From UBA11740 sp035635855 (GTDB lineage: Bacteria > Acidobacteriota > Blastocatellia > Pyrinomonadales > Pyrinomonadaceae), in assembly GCA_035635855.1 (NCBI GenBank), contig DASQAF010000034.1, positions 186,001-250,000 of the forward strand: a stretch of DNA of 64,000 bases, given 5' to 3'. Position 1 is the first letter of the stretch, and the number at the start of each line of letters is the position of its first letter. This document shows positions 8,584 to 17,357 of the stretch, one piece after another. A program made the translations under genes and the position numbers. A model generated the notes under the pieces. It did no database searches. It saw nothing but the letters and a program-made list of their open reading frames with translations, and was not told the DNA's origin.

Positions 8584-10161
8584 TCAGCCCGGATTAAAAC
8601 ACTTCCTGGCGTCCGCGGGCCGTCTCTCTGGCAAGAGATTTTCCAGTTGAGGACGTTCTGTCGCGGACAAATCTTCCACCGGCCGGATCTCAAAGACAGT
8701 CGGCGACACGCGCCGAAAATGAAAGCGCGGCTCGATACTTACAAGCTCCCTGACTTCGCTGACATGCCAACCGCAAGGCTGCCACCAGCGCGGATCGGCG
8801 TCGAGAAAAACCCGTCGACCTGATTTCAAATAATCAGCGACCGTGGATTCCAGCCGCCCCTGCGGCCAGCCGGCTCCGGGTCCAATCACACCCCATTCGC
8901 CCGCGCCGATGCCGCGCCAATAAATGACCGCGACCGTTTGGGCGCCGGAAATCATTACGGCGTCGCGCGGAACTTTCGTTAGTTCCTTATCATATTCTCT
9001 CGAAGCTGCCCTTACTTCCCTCGTCGCGCTCCTTATCGGCCACAAATACACTCCAATGGCAACACCAATCAAAGCGATCGCGGCGCTCGCGGTGATGAAC
9101 GCGCGGCGCTCCGTTCCCAATCGCCTCGATAAATACCGAAAGAGAAAATTCGAACACAGCGGCACGAGCGCCGGGAGTCCGGTTGATAGGTAGCGCCAAC
9201 CGATGGCCGTGCTGTAATTCATCAGCAGTAGCAGGTTGGCAAACAATCCCACGGCCGCGAGCAGAAGCATCGGAGAGAGCCTGCGCCGGCGCCATTCCCA
9301 AACAAAGGCCATCGGCAAAGTAAGCAGTACCAGCGGCGAGGTCGCCAGAAAGAAAAGCAGCCACGGCCAGACATTGCGAAGGGCGGGAGGGTGCAGCGCG
9401 GATTCGATGCGCATTGATTCTCGCCAACCATACCAGGCAGCGCGGTAACTCGGATCAGAGAGGAACCAATAAGCAAAGCCTGACCCGGCAAAAACTACAA
9501 AGATCAAGCACGAAGAAACGACCAGTAATATTCCCTTGCGGTTCGGCCGCCAGCCGCATACGAACGGTGCGAACACCAACCAGGGCGCATAGAAGGCAAC
9601 CGTCTCACGCAGATTCACCCCCGCACCCAACAGCGCGGCGCCAACAATAACCAGCCACACTCTTCTTTGTTGCAAGCCGCGAAGATGAACGATCAGCGCC
9701 ACCGTTGTCAGCAGTAGCGCGGGCACGTCCGTCATCACCTGTCCGCTGTAAAGCACGAACACTGGTGAGAAGGTCAACAACAAAGCTGCAATCGTTGCCG
9801 CGTACTTTGAGCCGGAAAGATCGTGAGTCAGGATCCAGCAGGCAATGATCGCCAGCACCCCTTGTGCTGCGACTGCATACTTGAACAGCAGATAAGCGTA
9901 CTGTGGTTGAAGATGAACAACCGCGTGTGCGATTACATAAAGCTCGTGATTGAAAAAGATGAACAGGCTTCTGCCCAAAGCCATTGACGAAGGATAGCCG
10001 CGCAGAGCGGCGAGCGTGTATTCGAGGGCATCCCAATCTCCAATAAATGGATCGATAAAAATCAGTATGAGGATCAGCGCGAGGGCCGCGGGCAGCAACC
10101 ACCAGCGCCACGCCGAAAGTATGCGGTCACTTGCGGTTCCTGGCGTGAAGAGCGGCGCCAT
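8584..10161 (-). CDS. GT-C type membrane glycosyltransferase (family 39-like)
   Basis: This is a polytopic protein of about 525 residues with roughly 10-12 hydrophobic segments. An acidic motif after the first segment (FIDPFIGDWDALEY) matches the catalytic Asp loop of GT-C/ArnT/PMT-like enzymes that use polyprenyl-phosphate sugars at the outer face of the inner membrane. The C-terminal 150 residues are a soluble periplasmic domain. The frame is open up to 10182, but the extra seven residues (MKNEKRK) are written by an AT-rich intergenic repeat, and the ATG at 10161 has a closer AAGGA site, so I use that start. A second GT-C gene lies directly upstream. Sugar and acceptor are unknown. Confidence 0.8.
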   Translation of the reverse strand: MAPLFTPGTASDRILSAWRWWLLPAALALILILIFIDPFIGDWDALEYTLAALRGYPSSMALGRSLFIFFNHELYVIAHAVVHLQPQYAYLLFKYAVAAQGVLAIIACWILTHDLSGSKYAATIAALLLTFSPVFVLYSGQVMTDVPALLLTTVALIVHLRGLQQRRVWLVIVGAALLGAGVNLRETVAFYAPWLVFAPFVCGWRPNRKGILLVVSSCLIFVVFAGSGFAYWFLSDPSYRAAWYGWRESMRIESALHPPALRNVWPWLLFFLATSPLVLLTLPMAFVWEWRRRRLSPMLLLAAVGLFANLLLLMNYSTAIGWRYLSTGLPALVPLCSNFLFRYLSRRLGTERRAFITASAAIALIGVAIGVYLWPIRSATREVRAASREYDKELTKVPRDAVMISGAQTVAVIYWRGIGAGEWGVIGPGAGWPQGRLESTVADYLKSGRRVFLDADPRWWQPCGWHVSEVRELVSIEPRFHFRRVSPTVFEIRPVEDLSATERPQLENLLPERRPADARKCFNPG

Positions 10162-10263
10162 TTTCCTTTTCTCATTTTTCATTTCACATCGGCTATTACC
10201 TGCCGGGTTACGCCTCGAATTCTAATGGCCAACCAAAAATGGGAAATCACGAATGGAAAAGCG
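10160..10263. repeat. AT-rich imperfect inverted repeat between the two glycosyltransferase genes
   Basis: A TTTTCC...CATTT type arm (10160-10190) faces an inverted partner (about 10229-10263, read as AAAAATGGGAAAT...GAATGGAAAAG). The same style of repeat occurs at 33108-33249. It covers the 5' end of the downstream gene and may add residues to its N-terminus. Confidence 0.5.
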
Positions 10264-10305
10264 AAGCATGGGTGCTCATAAGGAGGAGTAGCTAAACCGC
10301 GCGAT

Positions 10306-11793
10306 TTAACCCGGCGGCGGCAGTTTTTCAACTCGAACCCGATAGAGACTGTCAAGAGTACTGTCATTGGCCGGCATTACGTCTTCAAAGGCGGGAACTG
10401 GTTCTTTGCTCAGATTCGGAAACAACTGCCTGGCCGCCGACTGCTCAGATTCGTACGGTACCACCAGGAACTTTATGCCATTCGTTCGCAAGTATCCGAG
10501 GAAGGCTTCCCTGTTTTTGGGAGCGGTCCAGGAGTCATAGAACTGTTTCCGAGGGATACCAGAGCTGACCCGCACTTCGATCTGGTCGCAGAAAATCTTG
10601 ATCGATGGGTCAGAAAGATATTCCTGCTTTAGATAGCTCGCGATCGCTTGCGATTGGTCAGGCGTCCTGATAAAGCGAGCCACATCGTCAGCCTGAATCT
10701 TGAATTGAACGACACCGGCCACCAGCACAATCACCAGAGCTGCCTGCGCCAAAACCCACCGACTGCTGAAAATTCGCTGAGCCGAGTACGCCAGGACAGG
10801 CAAACCAAGGGCGAATGGTAGTAAACCGTAGCGATGCCAGATGTCGCTTTGTTCCTTCGTAAAATACGCCGTCGAAGTGAAACCGACGTAGCCAAAAAAG
10901 AACAATAGGCAAATCACCAGGTTAGCGGTCTTTGGCGCCTCGCCCTGAGCGAGCCCTTTGATCCATTCACGCCATTGACGCCACTCACGAAAAACCAACC
11001 ACACCGCCGCGAAGCATCCGGCCAACACGGCCAGGTTCGCGCCGTAAATGAAGCGGCCAGCGTCGTCCCAGGTTCGCGCGAAGGTTATCTGACCAACGCT
11101 GGGATGTGCGGCAACTCTCGCGAGCACGTAATCATGATGAGCATGAAAAGACGCCAGCGGATTGCCAGTGACTTTCCAGCAGATGAATAACCAGAAGGCG
11201 GGCGCGCTGGCAAGAATCAGGGTGCTCAAGATGGGCAACTTCCTTCGCCGCACAAGCTGAATCGTCGGCACCAGGGCAACCAACAGCCAACTATCCAGCC
11301 GGATCAGGCAAGCGGCTGCTCCGGCACAACCCGCCAGCGTCCAGCGTTCGGTAAGCACAAAGTACAGACACGCCAGGACCATCACGGCATGTGGCACGTC
11401 CGTCATCGCCGCCGCGGAATACTGAAGGTGAAACGGATTGAGTGCGATCGCCAGGCCGGCAATCAACGCCCAGCGTTGGCTGGAGGTCAGAATGCGGCTG
11501 CACAAATAAACCAAAACGCAGACACCGGTTCCGGCCACCACGGACACGAATCTGGCGACATACACGGGCTGGTTTATTACCAACGAGATGATTGAACAAA
11601 AGAATTGATAAAGTGGCAGCCAAAACCCGTAAAGATTATTGAGCGAGAAGCTGCCGGCTACCAGATCCGCTCGATTGGCTACTATCGCTTCGATGTAGCT
11701 GAAGGCGTCTCCGAACGGTTCCCTGCGCACGAGAAGCGCGGCAACAATTCGCGGAACTCCTGCGGTCAGGGCAACCAGCGCGAGCATGCCCAT
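10306..11793 (-). CDS. GT-C type membrane glycosyltransferase (family 39-like)
   Basis: This protein of about 495 residues has around ten membrane helices. The GDAFSYIEA motif follows the first helix, which is the usual place for the catalytic acidic residue in GT39/PMT-like enzymes. A soluble C-terminal domain follows. It is probably an inner-membrane lipid-linked sugar transferase for a surface glycan. The frame is open to a TTG at 11832, but the ATG at 11793 has an AAGGTGG ribosome site five bases upstream and is preferred. It is adjacent to, and in the same direction as, another GT-C gene. No donor or acceptor can be assigned. Confidence 0.8.
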   Translation of the reverse strand: MGMLALVALTAGVPRIVAALLVRREPFGDAFSYIEAIVANRADLVAGSFSLNNLYGFWLPLYQFFCSIISLVINQPVYVARFVSVVAGTGVCVLVYLCSRILTSSQRWALIAGLAIALNPFHLQYSAAAMTDVPHAVMVLACLYFVLTERWTLAGCAGAAACLIRLDSWLLVALVPTIQLVRRRKLPILSTLILASAPAFWLFICWKVTGNPLASFHAHHDYVLARVAAHPSVGQITFARTWDDAGRFIYGANLAVLAGCFAAVWLVFREWRQWREWIKGLAQGEAPKTANLVICLLFFFGYVGFTSTAYFTKEQSDIWHRYGLLPFALGLPVLAYSAQRIFSSRWVLAQAALVIVLVAGVVQFKIQADDVARFIRTPDQSQAIASYLKQEYLSDPSIKIFCDQIEVRVSSGIPRKQFYDSWTAPKNREAFLGYLRTNGIKFLVVPYESEQSAARQLFPNLSKEPVPAFEDVMPANDSTLDSLYRVRVEKLPPPG

Positions 11794-11944
11794 TGACCAC
11801 CTTCTGGAAGTTCGAATGTGCCTTGTCTTCAAAGTGGATTTGCGTGCAGGCTAAATTTGCGAGTTCTAACGGTGGTCGATACTTGTTTCGCTGTGGTTAA
11901 AACGTCTGCTCTGAACCGGCCTGACTTGTCGCCCCAGCTCCGAT

Positions 11945-12718
11945 TCAGATCGATCCGGTCTGCGGCAACTCTTCCGGACGCTTCTTTACCATCTTCAGGC
12001 GTGTGCCGCGTTCGCTGTACTCGACCTCATCCATGATGTTGTAGATCAGCAGCACGCCACGGCCGGAGGACTTGAACAAATTCGCCAGGTCGCGCGGATC
12101 GGGGATCTCGCGCACGTCGAAACCATCGCCTTCATCTTCGACGGTAAAGATTGCCTCGCGCGCGGAAAGCTCGGCGGTAACCCGCAACAACTTTCCGGGA
12201 TCGTTACGATTGCCGTGCTTAACTGCGTTCACAAAAGCTTCGTCCAGCGCCACGAACAAATTCGATTGTTCGACTTGAACCAGACCTAACTTCGCTACTC
12301 GATCCAGCAGGTACTCGAGCACGGCATTCATCAGCGTCAAATCGCTGGGTAGTTCGAGATCGATTTTTTCGCGAACGTCCGCACTCTCCTGGGGATTATC
12401 GATGCGTTGAAGTTTGAACCAGAGAGTCCTTTCGATGATATCGTGCAGCCCCTGAGTCGTGCGCCGCGTTCGCGAACTGGTCACGCCCAGCTTGAAAGAG
12501 CGGACATTCTCAGTATCGTCGGACGGTCCCTGATTGATCAGGTCGCTGACTATGAGATCAAACTCTTCCAGATCCCCTCGGGCCAGGGCTTCGTCTCGCG
12601 CGCCGGCGGCTACGACGCTGTGCCCGAGTTTGCTCAACTCGTCAGCCAGCCCGGCCCGAACGTCATCGCTGTTCTCAACGATGAGAATATGGCATCTGTC
12701 CTGATTGCTCTGGACCAT
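11945..12718 (-). CDS. Receiver-like domain fused to HATPase_c (RsbW-like anti-sigma kinase)
   Basis: This protein of about 257 residues has a response-regulator-like N-terminus: HILIVENSDDV (acidic pocket) and FDLIVSDL with the phospho-acceptor-type Asp near residue 59. The receiver is cut short and lacks the usual second half. From about residue 105 a GHKL ATPase domain follows, with N-box ALDEAFVNAVKHGN, G1 box VEDEGDGFD and G2 box SSGRGVLLI. This arrangement matches RsbW/SpoIIAB-type serine kinases and anti-sigma factors. The frame opens at a TTG (12721), but the ATG at 12718 is the likely start. No anti-anti-sigma partner is visible nearby. Confidence 0.85.
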   Translation of the reverse strand: MVQSNQDRCHILIVENSDDVRAGLADELSKLGHSVVAAGARDEALARGDLEEFDLIVSDLINQGPSDDTENVRSFKLGVTSSRTRRTTQGLHDIIERTLWFKLQRIDNPQESADVREKIDLELPSDLTLMNAVLEYLLDRVAKLGLVQVEQSNLFVALDEAFVNAVKHGNRNDPGKLLRVTAELSAREAIFTVEDEGDGFDVREIPDPRDLANLFKSSGRGVLLIYNIMDEVEYSERGTRLKMVKKRPEELPQTGSI

Positions 12719-12856
12719 CAAGTCGCAAGTTCGGCAGAGGAGAGTTTGGCCGAAGGCCTTTCCCTAATTTCAAATACGAAACGGACGCTGATCGCGTTGC
12801 AGAATATATCAGAGGAAGGGGTAAAGTGAATGACCAAATCAAAGATCCGGGTTCCT

Positions 12857-12963
12857 GGTTTTTGATCTTTGGTCTTTGTTCTTTGGACCGACCGGGCGAT
12901 CCAGGGCGGATTATGGTCAAGACGCGGGGCGTCAAAATCAAAGACCAAAGCTCAAAAATCCGA
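12857..12963. repeat. Inverted repeat with TTTGATCTTTGGTCTTTG arms
   Basis: One arm (about 12857-12886, TTTTTGATCTTTGGTCTTTG) is matched by an inverted partner at about 12934-12963 (CAAAGACCAAAGCTCAAAAA). The gap between the 11945-12718 gene and the gene at 13032 otherwise contains no credible gene. Confidence 0.55.
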
Positions 12964-13031
12964 ACCTCTTACTTGTCATTGGTCACCGTTCCTCAGGGTG
13001 CGTTACACTCGCCTCTTAATCTCGTCTGCCC

Positions 13032-13946
13032 ATGGCCAAGTCCACGCTGCAAATCAATTTGGAATACATGATTGCCCGTTCGCTGCTCGCGACCTTTGCA
13101 GTGCTGCCGTTGCGACTGGCGCTCTCCACCGGATCAACCCTGGGCCGCTTTGGTTACTATTTTTCCGGCCGGTTGCGACGCACCGGCCTCCGCAATCTCG
13201 AGCTGGCGTTTCCTGAACTGGACGCGCCCCGGCGCGAAGATTTACTCCGCGGTTGCTTTCAGAATCTGGGCCTACTGCTGGGGGTGTTCAGTCATTTTGG
13301 GAAGGCGTCACCCAAAGCTTTGCAGGCAATGATCGAATGCGAAGGACTGGAGCATCTCGGCGCGGCTGAAAAGAGCGGACGCGGGGTCATTCTCTTCACG
13401 GGCCATGTCGGCGCCTGGGAGCTTTCCAGTTTCGGGCTTTCGTTGCTCGGCCATCCTTTGAGCTTTCTGGTGCGCCGGATCGATAATCCAAAGATTGAAG
13501 CACTGGTCGAACGTTCGCGTACTCGTCTCGGCAATCGCACAATTGATAAGCGCTCAGCCGCGCGAGAGATGCTCCAGCTTCTCCAGGGCGGCGGGACGCT
13601 GGGGATTCTGGTGGATCTGAACACGCTCGATCGCGAAGGAATCTTTGTCGATTTTTTTGGCGTGCCGGCTGCGACCACGTTCGTTCTGGCGAAGCTGGCC
13701 TTGCGCACTGGGGCGTTGGTGCTCCCGGTCTTTGCGCCATGGGACAAGAAACGCGGGCGCTTTCTGCTCAAGATTGAGGAGCCGCTCATTTACAACGCCA
13801 CGGGTGACGAAGCCGAAGACGTGCGGCGATTGACTCAATTGTTCACCGGCGTCGTCGAAAAGTACGTGCGGCTTTATCCTGATCAGTGGCTTTGGATTCA
13901 CCGGCGCTGGAAGACACGGCCGCTGGGCGAGCCGGGGATCTATTAA
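13032..13946 (+). CDS. LpxL/HtrB family acyltransferase (lipid A biosynthesis-like)
   Basis: This 304-residue member of the LpxL/HtrB lysophospholipid acyltransferase family carries the catalytic HX4E box as GHVGAWE (His125, Glu130). The conserved NTLDREGIFVDFFG segment and the C-terminal DQWLWIHRRWKTRP motif are also present. Members transfer acyl chains onto lipid A or related glycolipids at the inner membrane. Length matches the family. A second acyltransferase-superfamily gene follows after a hairpin element. In a Gram-negative-type cell a role in outer-membrane lipid acylation is the best guess; the exact acceptor is not shown. Confidence 0.9.
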   Translation: MAKSTLQINLEYMIARSLLATFAVLPLRLALSTGSTLGRFGYYFSGRLRRTGLRNLELAFPELDAPRREDLLRGCFQNLGLLLGVFSHFGKASPKALQAMIECEGLEHLGAAEKSGRGVILFTGHVGAWELSSFGLSLLGHPLSFLVRRIDNPKIEALVERSRTRLGNRTIDKRSAAREMLQLLQGGGTLGILVDLNTLDREGIFVDFFGVPAATTFVLAKLALRTGALVLPVFAPWDKKRGRFLLKIEEPLIYNATGDEAEDVRRLTQLFTGVVEKYVRLYPDQWLWIHRRWKTRPLGEPGIY

Positions 13947-13968
13947 AGACGGAGCTGCGACGGAGCAT

Positions 13969-14031
13969 TAGCCCGACCGTCAGGGAGGGCTCAGTATTCC
14001 GGCAATGGAGCCCTCCCTGACGGTCGGGCTA
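13969..14031. repeat. Palindromic repeat, GCCCGACCGT family, full inverted pair
   Basis: Two exact 24-bp arms (13969-13992 and 14008-14031) face each other across a 15-nt loop. The unit core GCCCGACCGT(N)AGGGAGGGCT recurs at 31851-31874 and 34814-34852. It resembles a BIME made of two REP units and sits in the spacer between the two acyltransferase genes. Confidence 0.85.
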
Positions 14032-14069
14032 GTGCCCCGGCTCCCAAACCGAATTTGATTTTGGTATCC

Positions 14070-14819
14070 ATGAAGCAATCTGAGGTAACAGAGCAGCGCT
14101 CTCGCTCGTCCAGCACCACCCGCGCCTATTCCTTCGCCGATCTTTCAAGCTATTCATTCCAGGATCGCTGGTTGATTCGGGGTGCCGATCTGGCGTTTTT
14201 CGTCCTGATCAAATTGATTGGCCGCACGGTAAAGTTTGAAGTCGAAGGATGGGAGCATTGGGAAGCTGCCTCGCGCGATGAAAAGATTCCCATCTATACT
14301 TTCTGGCACAACCGCGTGTTTCTCTCCACTTACTTCTGGCGCCGCCGCCGCATCGTGGTGATGACCTCGCAAAGTTTCGACGGCGAATACATTGCGCGCT
14401 TTATTCAGCGCTTTGGTTATGGCGCGGCGCGTGGTTCGTCAACCCGCGGCGCTACCGGCGCGGTGGTCGAGATGGTGCGACTGATGCGCGCCGGCTGTCC
14501 GACGGCCTTTACGATTGACGGGCCCAAAGGACCACCGTACGTCGCCAAGATGGGCGCCGCATTGCTGGCCAAGAAAACCGGCCATCCTATTTTGCCATTC
14601 ATGATCACCGCCGAAAAGTTTTGGGAAGTAAAGAAAAGTTGGGACGGATTCCAGACGCCAAAGCCCTTCACCCGCGCGCTCGTCGGCATCGCGCCGCCGA
14701 TTTTCGTTTCGCCGGACGCCGATGAAGACGAGCTGAAAGCAAAGCGCGACGAACTACAACGCGCCCTGGATGAGATTAATGAACGGGGCGAGCGTTGGCG
14801 CTCTTCACAAACGTCCTAA
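14070..14819 (+). CDS. Lysophospholipid acyltransferase family protein (DUF374)
   Basis: This protein of about 249 residues shows the DUF374 hallmarks: TFWHNRVF, SSTRGATGAV and TIDGPKGPPYVAKMGA. DUF374 proteins are predicted glycerolipid or lipid-A-related acyltransferases with an H-x-N-R active region. A hydrophobic stretch lies near residues 38-55. The frame opens at a TTG at 14055, but the ATG at 14070 is the more likely start; neither has a clear ribosome site. The gene follows the LpxL-like gene, separated by the palindromic repeat, and probably works in the same outer-membrane lipid pathway. Confidence 0.85.
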   Translation: MKQSEVTEQRSRSSSTTRAYSFADLSSYSFQDRWLIRGADLAFFVLIKLIGRTVKFEVEGWEHWEAASRDEKIPIYTFWHNRVFLSTYFWRRRRIVVMTSQSFDGEYIARFIQRFGYGAARGSSTRGATGAVVEMVRLMRAGCPTAFTIDGPKGPPYVAKMGAALLAKKTGHPILPFMITAEKFWEVKKSWDGFQTPKPFTRALVGIAPPIFVSPDADEDELKAKRDELQRALDEINERGERWRSSQTS

Positions 14820-14820
14820 A

Positions 14821-14927
14821 TCCTCTTTGCGTCTTACGATCGTCTTTGCGTCTTTGCGTGAATTGTATTGATTGCGGGCGACAGTTTCACGCAAAGGCGC
14901 AGAGAAATACCAAGGCGCAAAGAAAGC
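14821..14927. repeat. Imperfect inverted repeat, CGCAAAG family
   Basis: Arms read CTTTGCGTCTTTGCGTGAA (left) and TTCACGCAAAGGCGCAGAG (right). Related inverted repeats occur at 19318-19379, 29088-29175, 37664-37735 and 45974-46052. The element fills the gap between the DUF374 gene and the peptidase gene. Confidence 0.7.
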
Positions 14928-14998
14928 TTCGTCTCGATTTCATAGCTTTATCCCAATGTAGTAGGATTGCTCGAACCTGAAACATTGACGGAGGTCCG

Positions 14999-16153
14999 AT
15001 GATTAACCAGGAACGTATCAAGAACCTTCTGCTCGAGCTGGTGCAGATCGACAGCCATTCGCGCAAAGAGCGCGACGTCGCCGAGCGCATCAAGAAATAT
15101 TGTGAAGAGATGGGCGCGCAGGTTGAGATCGATGACGCCGGAGAGAAAGTGGGCGGCAACTCGGGCAACGTCATCGCGCGTTTCCCGGGCACGATTCCGG
15201 GCGCCGCCTCGATCATGATGAGCGCGCACATGGACACAGTCGTGCCCGGCGAAGGCGTCAAGCCGATCGTCGAAGGCGATATCATTCGCACTGATGAAAC
15301 GACCGTGCTCGGCGGCGATGACAAATCCGGCTGTGCCGTGATCATCGAAGTGATTCGCTGCCTCCAGGAACAGAACATTCCCCATGCGCCCATCGAGGCA
15401 ATTTTTTCGATCTGCGAAGAGGTTGGCCTGCTCGGCGCCAAGAACGTGGACGTTTCTAAAATCAAGGCGAAGTACGGAATTGTGTTTGACTCAGACGATC
15501 CGGGTTTTCTTTTTACTAAAGGGCCATCGGCTAATCATATGGAATACCGGGTTCGTGGACTCGAGTCGCATGCGGGTGTCGCTCCTGAAGAAGGGATTTC
15601 GGCAATCAAGATTGCCGCCGAAGCGATCGCGGCGATGAAGCTCGGCCGCATCGATCATGAGACAACCGCCAATATCGGTCAGATCGAGGGCGGCATGGCT
15701 ACTAACATCATTCCCAATCTGGTCGTGTTGAAAGGCGAGGCCCGGTCGCACAGTGAAGAGAAGCTCGACGCGCAAACACAGCACATGACCAAATGCCTCG
15801 AGAACGCAGCCTCGCGGTACGAGGTGACGGTAGCCGGCAAGACCACAAAGGGATCGATTGAAGCTCATATCGAACGCGAATACTCGTCCATGGACGTGGC
15901 TGACAGCTCTCATGTCGTGCAACTTGTAATTCAAGCGGCGAAGCGAATGGGCCTGGATGTGAAGACGATGGCCTCGGGTGGCGGCTGTGACGCGAATGTT
16001 TTCAACCGGAGAGGCATCGAGTGCGCCAACCTCGGCACCGGGATGCGCGCGATTCACACTGTCAAGGAATGGCTGGACGTGAAAGACATGTACGCGGCCG
16101 CCGAGATGACCCTGGAGATCATGAAGCTGAACGGCGAGTTGGCGAAGAAGTAG
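14999..16153 (+). CDS. M20 family PepT-like metallopeptidase
   Basis: This 384-residue dinuclear zinc aminopeptidase-like protein carries the expected metal and catalytic motifs in order: SAHMDTV (about residue 77), VLGGDDKSG (bridging Asp, about 101), ICEEVGLLG (catalytic Glu and metal Glu, about 139) and a late HTVKEW His. The sequence matches the PepT-like subgroup of M20. It would release N-terminal residues from small peptides in the cytoplasm. A GGAGG ribosome site (14990-14994) precedes the ATG by four bases. It stands alone between two repeat elements. Confidence 0.9.
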   Translation: MINQERIKNLLLELVQIDSHSRKERDVAERIKKYCEEMGAQVEIDDAGEKVGGNSGNVIARFPGTIPGAASIMMSAHMDTVVPGEGVKPIVEGDIIRTDETTVLGGDDKSGCAVIIEVIRCLQEQNIPHAPIEAIFSICEEVGLLGAKNVDVSKIKAKYGIVFDSDDPGFLFTKGPSANHMEYRVRGLESHAGVAPEEGISAIKIAAEAIAAMKLGRIDHETTANIGQIEGGMATNIIPNLVVLKGEARSHSEEKLDAQTQHMTKCLENAASRYEVTVAGKTTKGSIEAHIEREYSSMDVADSSHVVQLVIQAAKRMGLDVKTMASGGGCDANVFNRRGIECANLGTGMRAIHTVKEWLDVKDMYAAAEMTLEIMKLNGELAKK

Positions 16154-16154
16154 T

Positions 16155-16275
16155 AAATGGAGCGCAGGCATCCCTGCCTGCGGTTCACCGGCATCTTGCC
16201 GGGGCTTTAATTCAGCCATGAGACGACGCGAGCAGGATGCTCGCGAACCGCCGACAAGATGTCGGCGCTCCCCCT
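16155..16275. repeat. Cluster of small palindromes
   Basis: Several short hairpins such as GCAGGCATCCCTGCCTGC and CCGGCATCTTGCCGG, and a later GACAAGATGTC-type unit, lie between the peptidase and the VOC gene. A closely related cluster occurs at 25674-25834. No gene is visible. Confidence 0.55.
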
Positions 16276-16368
16276 GAAACAGTTGGCAGCTCAATAGTCG
16301 GTTAACAAGTCGAGCGCGTTGCCGTAAGATTGGCAGCGCGTTTTAATTTGACCCGACGAGAGACCACG

Positions 16369-16764
16369 ATGCCGACACACTGGACGCACATCACGATCAA
16401 TTGCAGCGACATCGATGCCTCCGTCGAGTTCTACACTTCACTCTGCAGTCTTTCAATTGTGCGCGACCGTCGGCTCGAGGGGCGACATAACGTCTGGCTG
16501 GGACCGCAAACCAAACCCGAAGAAGATCCGATCTTCGTTCTGGTTCTAGTGCAGGATGAAGTGAAAGCGCGCCTTGATCACTTCGGTTTTCAGTGCGACT
16601 CGCGCGCAGAAGTCGATCGGATCGCGGAACTCGCCCGTCAACAAAACATTCTGGTTGAGCCGCCGGTAGATGTGGGCGGCGTGGTTGGCTATTTCACAAT
16701 GGTGCGCGATCCTGATGGACACATCGTCGAATTTACTTTCGGCCAGCCGCTGCGAGGTTTGTAA
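16369..16764 (+). CDS. VOC family protein (glyoxalase/dioxygenase superfamily)
   Basis: This protein of about 131 residues has the beta-alpha-beta-beta-beta layout of a vicinal oxygen chelate module. It starts with HITINCSDIDASVEFYTSLCSL and ends with YFTMVRDPDGHIVEFTFG, whose Glu is the usual metal ligand position. Substrate unknown. The frame opens at TTG 16330, but ATG 16369 (MPTHWTH) matches the family N-terminus. It is the first gene of a tight same-strand run continuing through era, prmA and rsmE. Confidence 0.85.
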   Translation: MPTHWTHITINCSDIDASVEFYTSLCSLSIVRDRRLEGRHNVWLGPQTKPEEDPIFVLVLVQDEVKARLDHFGFQCDSRAEVDRIAELARQQNILVEPPVDVGGVVGYFTMVRDPDGHIVEFTFGQPLRGL

Positions 16765-16769
16765 GATCA

Positions 16770-17357
16770 ATGGACGAGACCGCGCCTCAGGTTATAGTCA
16801 TCGCCGGCCCGAATGGCGCGGGTAAAACCACACTGGCGCCATTTCTCCTTCGCGATAAACTGGGAGTCCTGGAATACGTCAACGCTGATCCAATTGCGCT
16901 GGGATTGTCCGGTTTCGACCCCGGGAGCGTTGCGTTCCAGGCGGGACGCGTAATGCTTCACCGATTACACGAACTTGCGAGTCAACAACGAACCTTTGCT
17001 TTCGAAAGTACGCTCGCGGCGAAGTCGTATTCCGGCTGGATTAAGAAGCTGCGCGACGACGGCTATAAATTTCAACTAATGTTTCTGTGGTTACAAAGTG
17101 CCGACCTTGCGGTGCAGCGAGTCCGGGAGCGCGTTCGTGCTGGAGGTCATTATGTACCTGAAGACGTCGTTCGGAGAAGATACGCTGCAGGACTGAAAAA
17201 CTTTTCGCGCCTTTACCAGCCATTGGCCGATACATGGGCCGTGTACGATAATTCTAACTTGCCCGATCCAATGATCATTGCTCAGGGTGGTCAGGGCGAA
17301 GAACAGAGCATCTTCCACGGCGGCTTGTGGAATCGTTTTCGAGAGATGTCGCAATGA
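16770..17357 (+). CDS. Zeta-toxin-like P-loop ATPase/kinase (COG4185 type)
   Basis: This 195-residue P-loop protein has Walker A GPNGAGKTT (residues 13-21), followed by the VNADPIALGLSG segment and AFESTLAAKSY motif seen in zeta-toxin-like kinases. A later RERVRAGGHYVPEDVVRRR stretch would form the Arg-rich lid. The family includes UDP-GlcNAc-kinase toxins but also many chromosomal members of unknown function. It overlaps the start of the next small gene by four bases (ATGA), the layout expected of a toxin/antitoxin-like pair. It starts 5 bp after the VOC gene and lies just upstream of era, an unusual place for a selfish module. Toxicity is not established. Confidence 0.8.
   Translation: MDETAPQVIVIAGPNGAGKTTLAPFLLRDKLGVLEYVNADPIALGLSGFDPGSVAFQAGRVMLHRLHELASQQRTFAFESTLAAKSYSGWIKKLRDDGYKFQLMFLWLQSADLAVQRVRERVRAGGHYVPEDVVRRRYAAGLKNFSRLYQPLADTWAVYDNSNLPDPMIIAQGGQGEEQSIFHGGLWNRFREMSQ

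Noticed and set aside
12407..12829. Plus-strand 140-codon frame
   Set aside because: Lies antisense to the HATPase gene, whose motifs are intact; no ribosome site.
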